Of a stretch of DNA of 37,076 nucleotides, positions 16,088 through 23,929 are shown piece after piece (the stretch's first letter is position 1; each line of letters begins with the position of its first letter). This DNA comes from CAZMVY01 sp964617875. GTDB lineage: Bacteria; Planctomycetota; Phycisphaerae; UBA1845; PWPN01. The notes under the pieces were generated by a model that worked only from the letters and a program-made list of their open reading frames with translations, did not search any database and was not told where the DNA came from. The DNA lies in assembly GCA_964617875.1 (NCBI GenBank), contig CAZUAI010000053.1:1-37076 (forward strand), in the 5' to 3' direction. The position numbers and the translations under genes were made by a program.

Positions 16088-16552
16088 CTAGCCCTCCCGG
16101 GGCCCCTCGCACTCGCGCATCTCGTACTCGGTGATCTTGGCCACGCGGCGTTCGTGGCGTCCGCCTTCGAACGGGGTCTTGAGCCAGACGTCGACGATGC
16201 GGCGCATCAGTTCTTCGCCGACGAGATCGGCCGGCAGGCAGAGGACGTTGGCGTCATTGTGGCGGCGGGCCATCTCGGCGGTCAGTTCGTCGTGGCACAG
16301 GGCCGCCCGCACGCCCCGCACCTTGTTGGCGACGATGCACATGCCGATGCCGCTTCCGCACAGCAGAATGGCCCGATCCGCAAGCCCGTCGCGGACGGAA
16401 CGCGAAGCGGCGTAGGCGGCGTCGGGGTAGTCGTAGCTGCTGGGATCCTTCGCCCCGAACTCGAGTACCTCATAGCCGCGGCTCTGCAACGCCGTCTTCA
16501 TCCGTTCGCGTGCGCCGAATCCGCGATGATCGCAGCCGAGCGAGATCTTCAT
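16088..16552 (-). CDS. rpiB: Ribose-5-phosphate isomerase B
   Basis: A 154-residue enzyme interconverting ribose-5-phosphate and ribulose-5-phosphate. The motifs GCDHRG (6-11), LLCGSGIGM (63-71, catalytic Cys65) and RRHNDANVL (His98) match RpiB/LacAB isomerases. The WLKTPFEGGRHERRVAKI tail is also typical. The ATG overlaps the stop codon of the Sua5-phosphatase fusion gene by four bases, so translation is probably coupled. With the upstream ribokinase this gives a ribose catabolic route. Confidence 0.93.
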   Translation of the reverse strand: MKISLGCDHRGFGARERMKTALQSRGYEVLEFGAKDPSSYDYPDAAYAASRSVRDGLADRAILLCGSGIGMCIVANKVRGVRAALCHDELTAEMARRHNDANVLCLPADLVGEELMRRIVDVWLKTPFEGGRHERRVAKITEYEMRECEGPREG

Positions 16553-17679
16553 GGCACGGTCTCCTCCAACCGGCGGCGCAGGGCGCGTTCAATGTGCCCC
16601 GCGCACTCCTCGTATACACTGTCGGTTCCCCCGATCGGATCGTCAATAGGGTCGTTTTCGTCCAGAAGGCGGGTCTTGCCCGCGGCACTCGGGACGAGTT
16701 CGAGGACAGCCTCCTTGTGCGACGGACACATCACGAAGATGTGGTCCGCCGCCTGGATCAGCTCCACGGTGAGCGGCTGCGAGCGGTGGGCCGAAATGTC
16801 GATACCGCGGCTCCGCATCGCCGCCGTCGCTCCGCCGGAGGCCGGGCCCCCGCTGTACGCAAACGCGCCGGCCGACATCACGCCGTATCCGCGATCGTCG
16901 AGTTCGTCGGGGCGGCATCCGAGCCGCTCCGCCAGGAGCTTGCGGCACAAGCCCGCCGCCATCGGACTGCGGCATGTGTTGCCGGTGCAGACGAACAGGA
17001 AACCGGTCTTCACGAACCGTTGAAGAATCCGCGCGTCGTACAGCCCCTCACGCACGATTTCGTAGCCGTCGCCCTTGACCCGGACGATCGTGGACGCCTT
17101 GGCATAGCGCGTCGTGCCGCCGTCCAGCAGGAGGTCGATCTTGCCGTCCAGATCGTTGAGGACGTCGGCCGCGCAGATCGGGGCGGCCTCGCCCGCGAGG
17201 TTCGCGCTGGCGGCGACAACCGGCACCTTCGCCTCCGTAAGCAAGTCGCAGGCATACCGGTCGTCCGGGCATCTCAGGCCGATCGTCCCGTCATGGTAGA
17301 GCGTGTGTGTTCGGCGTTCGGGCAACTCGTTGAGCACGGGAGCGGCGTCGATGTCGGGTACGTCAAAGATGAGTGTCAGCGGCCCCGGCCAGCCTTTGTC
17401 GGCAAGCCGCCGTCCGATCCGTCCGGGCGACGGTACAAACCGGTCGAGATCCGACCGGCGGGCGATGTGGACGGTAAACGGCTTTTCCTCGGCGCGGCCC
17501 TTGACCTCGCGAAGCCGCCTGATCGCGTCGAAGTCGGCAGCGTTCGCGCCGACCCCGTAGACGGTCTCTGTCGGGAAGGCCACAAGGCCGCCCTCGGCCA
17601 GCAGGCGAGCGGCCCTGCGGACATGGTCCCAGTAACCTTCTGCGCCGAGAAGACTTACGACTTCGGTCCTTGTGTTCAT
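16549..17679 (-). CDS. Fusion: Sua5/YrdC threonylcarbamoyl-AMP synthase + low-molecular-weight (arginine-type) phosphatase
   Basis: A 376-residue two-domain protein. Residues 15-215 are a YrdC/TsaC domain (GGLVAFPTETVYGVGANA, KGRAEEKPFTVHI, PGPLTLIF, TIGLRCPDD, AASANLAGE, STIVRV), which makes threonylcarbamoyl-AMP for tRNA t6A synthesis. Residues 226-370 are a low-molecular-weight phosphatase: P-loop CTGNTCRS (catalytic Cys231, Arg237) and DPIG with the general acid Asp347. Thr235 in the P-loop is the residue that in Bacillus YwlE favours phosphoarginine over phosphotyrosine. The ATG at 17679 is preferred to a TTG two codons upstream. A near-consensus promoter lies just upstream, leaving a leader of only about 9 nt and no ribosome binding site. 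Confidence 0.9.
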   Translation of the reverse strand: MNTRTEVVSLLGAEGYWDHVRRAARLLAEGGLVAFPTETVYGVGANAADFDAIRRLREVKGRAEEKPFTVHIARRSDLDRFVPSPGRIGRRLADKGWPGPLTLIFDVPDIDAAPVLNELPERRTHTLYHDGTIGLRCPDDRYACDLLTEAKVPVVAASANLAGEAAPICAADVLNDLDGKIDLLLDGGTTRYAKASTIVRVKGDGYEIVREGLYDARILQRFVKTGFLFVCTGNTCRSPMAAGLCRKLLAERLGCRPDELDDRGYGVMSAGAFAYSGGPASGGATAAMRSRGIDISAHRSQPLTVELIQAADHIFVMCPSHKEAVLELVPSAAGKTRLLDENDPIDDPIGGTDSVYEECAGHIERALRRRLEETVP

Positions 17680-17694
17680 GGGCAACCGTCCGCG

Positions 17695-17723
17695 ATTATG
17701 GAACCTTCATGGAGGCATGTCAA
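17695..17723 (-). promoter_or_regulatory. Near-consensus sigma-70 promoter, near-leaderless
   Basis: On the minus strand TTGACA (17718-17723) and CATAAT (17695-17700) are 17 bases apart. The predicted start point near 17688 leaves about 9 nt before the ATG at 17679. It would give the Sua5-phosphatase and rpiB genes a transcript independent of the ribokinase gene. Confidence 0.6.
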
Positions 17724-17861
17724 GGAATGGGATGTCCGGGCGGTACGCGGTGCCCGCATCGAATGGACATCGGCTCTTCGCAAATGTTACCCGGACAGCG
17801 ACCTGCCGGCCGGTCGGGGCATCCCCGCGCGGATTGGCCTTGCGTGCTCTGCGGGGACTTT

Positions 17862-18776
17862 CTATCGCATGAACGCTTCGATCTCCGGCCGGCGCGGCGC
17901 GGAAGGTTGAGCCCCCAGCTTGGTGACCGACAGGGCCGCGGCGGCATTGGCGAACCGGATGGCCTGATCCATCGGACGCTTCTCGGCCAGGGCCACCGCC
18001 AAGGCCCCGTTGAACACATCGCCGGCTGCCGTGGTGTCCACCGGAGTGACCTTGAAGCCGGCCACGCGCTGCGCGGAGCCGTCGCCCAGCACGAAGGCCC
18101 CGCGCGATCCCAAGGTGATGATCACCGTGCCCACCCCCTTGGCCTGCAGGGCCCGTGCGGCCTTCTCGGCCTGGGCATCATCGTTGACGGCGATGCCGGT
18201 GAGCAACTCGGCTTCGGTCTCGTTGGGGGTCAGGATCGAGACTTGCCGGAGGAGGGCGTCCGGTAGTGGTTGGGCCGGTGCCGGATTGAGAATGATCCGG
18301 ACGCCGGCCTGCCGGGCGATTTCAGCGGCCCTCTCGATGGTGGGCAGGGGCGTCTCCAGTTGCATCAGCAGGACGTCGGCGGCGGTGATGCTGCTGCGGG
18401 CGGCGTCCACATCCGCGGGCGAAAGGGCCGCGTTGGCTCCCGAGGCCACCCCGATACTGTTCTCTCCGTCGTCGCCGACGAAGATCAGGGCCACGCCCGA
18501 CGGCGCGGCAGGGTCGCGAATCACGTGTTCAATGTTGATGCCGTCCTGCGCGAAGCCCTTCACGGCGTTTTCGCCGAAGATGTCGGCTCCGACCCGGGCG
18601 ACGAAGGCGACCGATCCGCCGGCGCGGGCGGCTGCCACGGCCTGGTTGGCCCCTTTGCCGCCGGCCGCCATCGAAAACCTCCCGCCCAGGATCGTCTCGC
18701 CGGGGCGGGGGACATGCGCGACCTGTACGATCATGTCCGTGTTCGAACTGCCGACGACAACGATTCGATTCGCCAT
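17862..18776 (-). CDS. rbsK: Ribokinase
   Basis: A 304-residue PfkB-family sugar kinase phosphorylating ribose to ribose-5-phosphate. The N-terminal SNTDMIVQVAHVPRPGET and GGKGANQA (39-46) are the sugar-binding signatures of ribokinase. NPAPAQPLP and TPNETEAELLTG are typical of RbsK, and DTTAAGD (247-253) provides the catalytic base Asp253 and anion hole. The length is standard. It follows the sugar-transporter gene by 89 nt, and a GGTCGG-centred palindrome (18791-18806) lies just before its ribosome binding region. Confidence 0.93.
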   Translation of the reverse strand: MANRIVVVGSSNTDMIVQVAHVPRPGETILGGRFSMAAGGKGANQAVAAARAGGSVAFVARVGADIFGENAVKGFAQDGINIEHVIRDPAAPSGVALIFVGDDGENSIGVASGANAALSPADVDAARSSITAADVLLMQLETPLPTIERAAEIARQAGVRIILNPAPAQPLPDALLRQVSILTPNETEAELLTGIAVNDDAQAEKAARALQAKGVGTVIITLGSRGAFVLGDGSAQRVAGFKVTPVDTTAAGDVFNGALAVALAEKRPMDQAIRFANAAAALSVTKLGAQPSAPRRPEIEAFMR

Positions 18777-18790
18777 GTTGAATCATCCCA

Positions 18791-18806
18791 CCTACCGGTC
18801 GGTAGG
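18791..18806. promoter_or_regulatory. Palindrome upstream of rbsK
   Basis: CCTACC-GGTC-GGTAGG is a perfect 6-bp inverted repeat with a 4-base centre, 14 bases before the rbsK ATG. In DNA it resembles operators of TetR-type repressors; in RNA it would be a hairpin next to the ribosome binding site. Either role is inference. Confidence 0.4.
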
Positions 18807-18865
18807 CTTCAGGGAGTGCGGTTTCTCCGGGGCCAACGGTGCCTCTGGAAAGGCCGCACTCCGGA

Positions 18866-19876
18866 TCAAACGTTCGCGTACACAATCATCGCCAGCCCTG
18901 CGACAAAGCAGGCGAACATCGCGGCCAGAAGCGGATTGGTGCCCGGCGGGGCGGTTCGGAATTCACGCCAGACAAATACGCCCCATGCCGCCGCCACCAT
19001 GGTAGCACCCTGCCCGAGGCCGTACGAGATCGCGTAGCCGGCGCGGTCGCCCGCGAGGATGCTGAACGACATGCCGACGCACCAGATCATCCCGCCGACG
19101 ATGCCGATGAGGTGCAGGCGCGGGTTCCCTTTCTTGAAATAGTCGCCGAGCGGCACCGGCTCGCCGACAAACGGCTTGTACATGACGATGGTGTTGAGCA
19201 CGAAGTTGGAAAGGAACAGGCCCAGTGCGAAGAGCACCAGGGCGGTATAGGGGGTGAGCTTGCCCGCTTCCGCCGGCGAATCAATCTGCCCGATGCTGGC
19301 GATGGCGGCGGCCACGAAACGGTAGAAGAACCCCATCAGCACGCCGGCGACGATGGAGATGACCAGCCCCTTGGCGGTGGTCTTCTGGCCGGTCGAGGGC
19401 AGCCGCCTGTAGGCGGCGGCATTGACCAGGATGGCGACGGCGACGAACGCAACGCCGAGAAAGAGCAATACCGGATTGCCGCTCGGCCGGGTGACGTAGG
19501 TGGTGACCACGCCCCAGACCAGGGCAATCCCGATGCCTACGGGGAAGGCCACGGCGAGGCCGGCGATGTCGATCGCCGCGACCAGCAGGATGTTGGCGAG
19601 GTTGAACACCGCCCCGCCCAGCAGGGCCGAGCCGAGCCATTTGGCGTCGGCCTGGGCCAGGTCGCTCAGGAAGTTGCGGCCCTGGGCGCCCATGCTGCCC
19701 ATGGTGAAGGCCAGGATGACCGTCAGCAGCAGCACGCCCAGCGAATAGTCCCAGTAGAATAGCTGGAACCGCCACTCCTTGCTGGCGAGCTTCTGCATGT
19801 TGGCCCAGGATCCCCAGCACAGCATGGTGATGACGCACATGATCACCGCAATGGCATAGGATTCGATCACGACCAT
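18866..19876 (-). CDS. Sugar transporter, GRP/RhaT-like (drug/metabolite superfamily)
   Basis: A 336-residue protein with about ten hydrophobic helices. The opening helix with CWGSWANMQKLA, the second-helix region WDYSLGVLL and the late WGVFVWREF are typical of the glucose/ribose porter (GRP) and RhaT-like group of sugar uptake proteins. Genome annotations sometimes call these multidrug permeases. Being directly upstream of ribokinase on the same strand, ribose is the most likely substrate (inference). The start at 19876 is chosen because GGAGG lies eight bases upstream and the first helix begins there; a longer frame to 19987 adds only non-membrane sequence. Confidence 0.75.
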   Translation of the reverse strand: MVVIESYAIAVIMCVITMLCWGSWANMQKLASKEWRFQLFYWDYSLGVLLLTVILAFTMGSMGAQGRNFLSDLAQADAKWLGSALLGGAVFNLANILLVAAIDIAGLAVAFPVGIGIALVWGVVTTYVTRPSGNPVLLFLGVAFVAVAILVNAAAYRRLPSTGQKTTAKGLVISIVAGVLMGFFYRFVAAAIASIGQIDSPAEAGKLTPYTALVLFALGLFLSNFVLNTIVMYKPFVGEPVPLGDYFKKGNPRLHLIGIVGGMIWCVGMSFSILAGDRAGYAISYGLGQGATMVAAAWGVFVWREFRTAPPGTNPLLAAMFACFVAGLAMIVYANV

Positions 19877-20051
19877 TCGCAGTCCTCCGTAAGTGTATTC
19901 GGCGGGCAATGAAGCCGTCGCCGGCAACCGTTCAGACGCGATCGGGCGGACATGGCCACATGCTACCCTCGCCCGGTGAGAACACAAGCCGTGCCCCGCG
20001 GCCGCTCCGGATTGCGAGGATGCCGCCGCCCGTCATGTGGTGGGGCGGCTC

Positions 20052-21440
20052 TTACCGCCGCAGCCGGTACTTGGCGTAGAGGTCCGGCAGGTGGACGCGG
20101 ACCTGTTCCTCGAGTTCCTCGTCGCCGATCGGGGTCAGGCGGCCGTGCTGGTTGTACTGCTCCATGACCCACTTCTGGATCTTGACGACCTGTGTAAGCT
20201 TGACCTCGTCCTCGCCGTTTCGCGTGCCGAGGAAATCGTTCACCCACCACGCGATCCCGTCGGTGCCGGTCTTGTCGGTGATGGCGACGCGCGGCGGGCG
20301 GTCCAGCAGCGCCTCGGTGTCGAAGATGTTGTAGATCCGCTCGTCGCGCCGGAGGCCGCCGGCGTGAATGCCCGCGCGGGTTGTGTTGAAGTGTTTGCCG
20401 GCCAGCGGGTAGTTGTCGGGGATCGGCAGGCCGATGCCCTGCATGTAGCGGGCCATCTCCGTGATCATTTTCGTGTCGATGCCGCACAGGCTTCCCTTCA
20501 GGGCGATGTACTCCATGATCGCGCCCTCGAGAGGCGGATTGCCGCAACGCTCGCCGTAGCCGAACATCGAGCAGTTCAGTGCGTTGCAGCCGCAGAACCA
20601 GGCGGTTGCGCCGTTGATGTGTACCTTATGGAAGTCGTTGTGGCCGTGCCACTCGAGGCGCTCCGGCGGCAGGCCGCACTCGTGCGTCATGTACCAGCAG
20701 AGCTTCGCGATCGACCGCGGGGCGGCGACGTTCGGGTAGCTCAGGCCGAAGCCCATCGTGTCGCAGAGGCGGACCTTCGGCGTCAGGTGCGGCTGCACCT
20801 GTTCGCCGAGGCGGACGAGTTTCTGGATGAACGGGATAACCATGCCCTTCAGGTCGGCGCGGGTGACGTCTTCCAGGTGGCAGCGCGGGCGGACGCCGTG
20901 CTCCAGCGCGGCCTCAACGACCTCGATGTACTGGTCGAACGCCTGCGGGCGCGTCTGCTTCTGCTTGTAGAAGATGTGGTAGTCGCTGATGCTCGTCAGC
21001 ATGCCGCTTTCCTGGAGGCCGGCCTCCTTGACGAGGCGGAAGTCGCCCTTGACGGCGCGGATCCAGCCGGTGATCTCCGGGTAGCGGAGGCCCAGCTCGC
21101 GGCAGCGGTCGAGGGCCTCGCGGTCGTGCTTGGTGTAGAGGAAGAACTCGGTCTGGCGGACGACGCCGTGAGGGCCGCTCAGCCTGGACATCATTTCGTA
21201 GAGCGTGACCATCTGCTCGGGCGTGTACGGCGGGCGGGCCTGCTGGCCGTCGCGGAAGGTCGTGTCCGTGATGTGGATGTCCTGCTGGATGCGCGCGGCC
21301 GGGTCGAACGTGACCTTGTGGCCGTCGATCTCCTCGGTCCACGTGCCGGTGAACTTGATCAGCGGCGGCAGTGAGTAGGGGAACTGGTCCTCGACAAGAT
21401 TCGGTTCCGGGATGTCCTGAAGCGGATAGTCCTTTGCCAT
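20052..21440 (-). CDS. Probable (Re)-citrate synthase / homocitrate-synthase-family enzyme
   Basis: A 462-residue HMGL-like TIM-barrel enzyme of the isopropylmalate/homocitrate synthase superfamily. The substrate and metal motifs are DTTFRDGQQ (59-67) and HGHND (265-269, metal ligands His265 and His267). Segments such as RQTEFFLYTKHDREAL, SDYHIFYK, RPRCHLEDVTRADL, YGERCGNPPLE and FNTTRAGIHAGGL agree with my memory of the (Re)-citrate synthase of Clostridium kluyveri, which is of similar length. That enzyme makes citrate from oxaloacetate and acetyl-CoA in anaerobes. It lacks the C-terminal LeuA regulatory domain. GAGGAG lies eight bases before the ATG. The alternative is another carboxyltransferase of the same superfamily. 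Confidence 0.72.
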   Translation of the reverse strand: MAKDYPLQDIPEPNLVEDQFPYSLPPLIKFTGTWTEEIDGHKVTFDPAARIQQDIHITDTTFRDGQQARPPYTPEQMVTLYEMMSRLSGPHGVVRQTEFFLYTKHDREALDRCRELGLRYPEITGWIRAVKGDFRLVKEAGLQESGMLTSISDYHIFYKQKQTRPQAFDQYIEVVEAALEHGVRPRCHLEDVTRADLKGMVIPFIQKLVRLGEQVQPHLTPKVRLCDTMGFGLSYPNVAAPRSIAKLCWYMTHECGLPPERLEWHGHNDFHKVHINGATAWFCGCNALNCSMFGYGERCGNPPLEGAIMEYIALKGSLCGIDTKMITEMARYMQGIGLPIPDNYPLAGKHFNTTRAGIHAGGLRRDERIYNIFDTEALLDRPPRVAITDKTGTDGIAWWVNDFLGTRNGEDEVKLTQVVKIQKWVMEQYNQHGRLTPIGDEELEEQVRVHLPDLYAKYRLRR

Positions 21441-21543
21441 TGAGTCGTCTCCTCTGTCTGTCGTCGTCGCTGTGGGCAGAGGTTCCCGTCGTCGCCGGCG
21501 GGTTGATCCGTCGCCCGCGGCGTACTGCCTCGCCCGTTTGTCG

Positions 21544-21566
21544 ATTCTCGGTATCCCGCCGAGAAT
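21544..21566. repeat. Perfect hairpin after the GlmU-like gene
   Basis: ATTCTCGG (21544-21551) and CCGAGAAT (21559-21566) are perfect 8-bp arms around a 7-base loop. On the minus strand it begins 18 bases after the GlmU-like stop codon but has no T-run, so it may be a weak terminator or an mRNA-stabilising stem between the two minus-strand genes. Confidence 0.45.
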
Positions 21567-21584
21567 GTGTCTTCCGCGGACCGC

Positions 21585-22841
21585 TTACGCGTGCAGCTGT
21601 TTCCGCCGTCCCTTGCGGACGTAGCTGAGGCGGTCCTCCGCCGTCAGCTCGAACACGTGGCGGAGCAGCGTCTCGTCTTCCGGCGTCATCGGCACCTTGC
21701 GTCGCGACATGGCCGTCTTTGCCGTCTCGATCAGCGTGTTCAGTCCGAATCCCTTGCCGATCACCCCGTTGAGGAACCACGCGTACGCCGGGATGTATTT
21801 GGGCAGCGGGGCGCCGGTCGCCACCAGGATCGAGGCCGTGCCCACGATCGTGCCCGTGTTCAGCAGCGTGCAGATGCTCGTCTTCACGTGGTCGCCGATG
21901 AAGCTGCCCACCTTCGTCGATCCGGTGTCGATCATCTTGCCGCCCATCATCAGGCTGACGGTGCTGTAGTCGTTCTTCAGGTCGCTGTTGGTCGTCAGCG
22001 CGCCGAGGTTGACCCACTCGCCCACGTAGGCGTGGCCGAGGAAGCCGTCGTGGTACTTGTTCGAGTAGCCGTGGATGATGCTCTCCTCGACCTCGCCGCC
22101 GACGCGGCACATCGGGCCGATGCTGCAGCCCTCGCGGACCTTCGCGCCGAGGAGGATGCTCTTGGCGCCGACATAGCAGGGGCCCTCGATCCGGGTGAAC
22201 GGATGTACTTCGACGCCCGCCTCGAGCGTCACGGGGCCGTTCCGCGTGTCAATGCACACGAACGGGTGGATCTCCGCGCCCGGGCCGATGTACACCTGGT
22301 CCTTGGGCCCGAACACGACCGCCCGCTCGTGCATCGTGCCTTCGATGCCGCTCCGGCCGGACGCCTTGAAATCGTGTTTGATCTGCTCCGGGTTCGACAG
22401 CATGACGTCCCACACGTAGTCGAACCACGGGCCGGAGAAGTCCGCCCGGGGGGCCTTCTTCGCCGCCGCCACCAGCCCGGCGTAGTCCTTGATGCCGGCA
22501 ACGTTGTCGGTCGTCCGCCAGCAGGCGAGCTGCCCGCCTTTCCAGGCGGCGACCTTGTCGGCGGCCGGCTTCCACTCGCTGCCGCAGACCCTGGCGTTGA
22601 CGAAGAGCACCTCATCGCCGCCGCACTTCGACAGGTCGTTTACCGCCGCCGAGCCGCAGCGCCTGGCGACGACGGCCGCGAGATAGTCCCGCACGAGTAC
22701 GGCGTCCGCCTTCCGTCCGGCCGCCCGTTCGATCTTCTCGGCCAGGGTCGTCGCCCCGGTCTTCAGCTCGAATACGCCGCGAACCCAGCAGATCGGCAAA
22801 AAACGGTCAACCTGATCATCCTCGAATACCACCAGCTTCAT
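21585..22841 (-). CDS. GlmU-like protein with left-handed beta-helix and divergent N-terminus
   Basis: A 418-residue protein. The N-terminal ~165 residues match the divergent nucleotidyltransferase-like domain found in GlmU-related proteins of Bacteroidetes and planctomycetes (VVFEDDQVDRFLPICWVRGVFELKTGATTLAEKI). The classic LAAGxGTRM pyrophosphorylase motif is absent. From about 185 to 350 hexapeptide repeats form a left-handed beta-helix acyltransferase domain (YIGPGAEIHPFVCID, CYVGAKSILLGAKVREG, GAYLG-type repeats, then HVKTSICTLLNTGTIVGTAS). The role is probably sugar-nucleotide or acyl-sugar synthesis for the envelope; the exact substrate is unclear. GAGGA lies upstream of the ATG and a good promoter is at 22873-22901. 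Confidence 0.82.
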   Translation of the reverse strand: MKLVVFEDDQVDRFLPICWVRGVFELKTGATTLAEKIERAAGRKADAVLVRDYLAAVVARRCGSAAVNDLSKCGGDEVLFVNARVCGSEWKPAADKVAAWKGGQLACWRTTDNVAGIKDYAGLVAAAKKAPRADFSGPWFDYVWDVMLSNPEQIKHDFKASGRSGIEGTMHERAVVFGPKDQVYIGPGAEIHPFVCIDTRNGPVTLEAGVEVHPFTRIEGPCYVGAKSILLGAKVREGCSIGPMCRVGGEVEESIIHGYSNKYHDGFLGHAYVGEWVNLGALTTNSDLKNDYSTVSLMMGGKMIDTGSTKVGSFIGDHVKTSICTLLNTGTIVGTASILVATGAPLPKYIPAYAWFLNGVIGKGFGLNTLIETAKTAMSRRKVPMTPEDETLLRHVFELTAEDRLSYVRKGRRKQLHA

Positions 22842-22872
22842 GCCATGTCCTCGCTAGAAAAAGAGATCGCTA

Positions 22873-22901
22873 CTTATACGCGAAGCCCCCCGGGTTGGCA
22901 A
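22873..22901 (-). promoter_or_regulatory. Sigma-70-type promoter for the GlmU-like gene
   Basis: On the minus strand TTGCCA (22896-22901) and TATAAG (22873-22878) are 17 bases apart. The inferred start near 22866 leaves about 25 nt before the ATG at 22841. It may also drive the (Re)-citrate-synthase-like gene downstream. Confidence 0.6.
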
Positions 22902-22994
22902 CATTGCATTCCCGCCGACCCCCCGATACCGTACCGCACCGACGCGAGGGCGCTCCCCCGGAACGCCCCGGGATCGATGCAACGGAGAGCTGCC

Positions 22995-23771
22995 ATGCGG
23001 ATTGTCCGAAAGCCCGCCGTCTACCTTGTTGGCCGTCAGCAGGTCGACGACGCCGAGATCCACCGCTTTCTCGCCGACCACGATGTGGAGACGTGGCAGA
23101 CCGATACGGACATCGCGGGGCACAAGCTGTGCGAGCTGGCCGGCCGGCTCTGCTACATGAGCTTCGCACGGCCGCGGCCGGGCGGAAACTCGACGTACCT
23201 CCGGCACATCCTCGAAGTCGGACACGGCTCGGTCCTCGAGCACGCCGCGTGGAGCTTCATCATCACGGGCGTCTCTCGTAGTTTTACCCACGAGCTTGTT
23301 CGTCATCGAGCGGGCTTCGGGTACTCGCAACTCTCGCAGCGATACGTGGATGAATCGACGACCGATTTTGTTGAGCCGGATTGCATCGCTGAGGATCCGA
23401 GGCTTCATGCCGTCTGGTTGGATGCGGTGCAGAAGGCCCACGCGGCCTATTGCGCCCTGGTGGACGGTCTGGCGCAGAAGTACTCCGATGTGGAAGACAA
23501 GACGCTCCGGCGGAAGATGGCCCGGCAGGCGGCACGTTCGGTGCTGCCGAATGCGACGGAGACGAAGATCTTCGTGACAGCCAACGCGCGGGCGTTGCGG
23601 CACTTCATCGAGCTTCGGGCCAACGAGCACGCCGAGGTGGAGATCCGGAAGGTGGCCGCGGAGGTCCTGCGGATCCTGCAGCGTGAGGCCCCGAACCTGT
23701 TCGGCGACTACGCCCTGGAGGATCTCCCCGATGGCACAAAGGCCGCCCGTACCCCGCACAGGAAGGTCTGA
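22995..23771 (+). CDS. thyX: FAD-dependent thymidylate synthase ThyX
   Basis: A 258-residue flavoenzyme making dTMP from dUMP with NADPH and methylene-tetrahydrofolate. Family segments are present: LRHILEVGHGSVLEHAAWSF, SFTHELVRHRAG, SQLSQRYVDES and ARSVLPNATETKIFVTANARALRHFIELR. The signature is RHR (103-105) with eight rather than seven residues before the conserved serine (Ser114), a variant seen in some ThyX subgroups. The start at 22995 is chosen because GGAGAG lies six bases upstream; the open frame extends far upstream but without homology. It is divergent from the GlmU-like gene and convergent with the efflux operon. Confidence 0.93.
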   Translation: MRIVRKPAVYLVGRQQVDDAEIHRFLADHDVETWQTDTDIAGHKLCELAGRLCYMSFARPRPGGNSTYLRHILEVGHGSVLEHAAWSFIITGVSRSFTHELVRHRAGFGYSQLSQRYVDESTTDFVEPDCIAEDPRLHAVWLDAVQKAHAAYCALVDGLAQKYSDVEDKTLRRKMARQAARSVLPNATETKIFVTANARALRHFIELRANEHAEVEIRKVAAEVLRILQREAPNLFGDYALEDLPDGTKAARTPHRKV

Positions 23772-23929
23772 TGCCGTCCGCGGCGGATGAGTCCGGCATG
23801 TTCACAGGTCTCTGCAGGTAAGGTGCGTGCGCCCACAGGTCCGGCCCGTGCGTCGTGGTGCGCGGTCGGCCCGTTTCGGAGTGCGCCGAATGCCGGCGCG
23901 CCGATTCCGGGGAGCGGATCGACACGCCG

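Noticed and set aside
16062..16090. Possible hairpin terminator between the VanZ and rpiB genes
   Set aside because: The arms are short and bulged (GCAC/GTGC, CCC/GGG), it overlaps the rpiB stop codon and it has no T-run.
21567..22994. Long upstream extension of the thyX frame
   Set aside because: It is antisense to the GlmU-like gene and has no ThyX homology; the ATG at 22995 has its own ribosome binding site.
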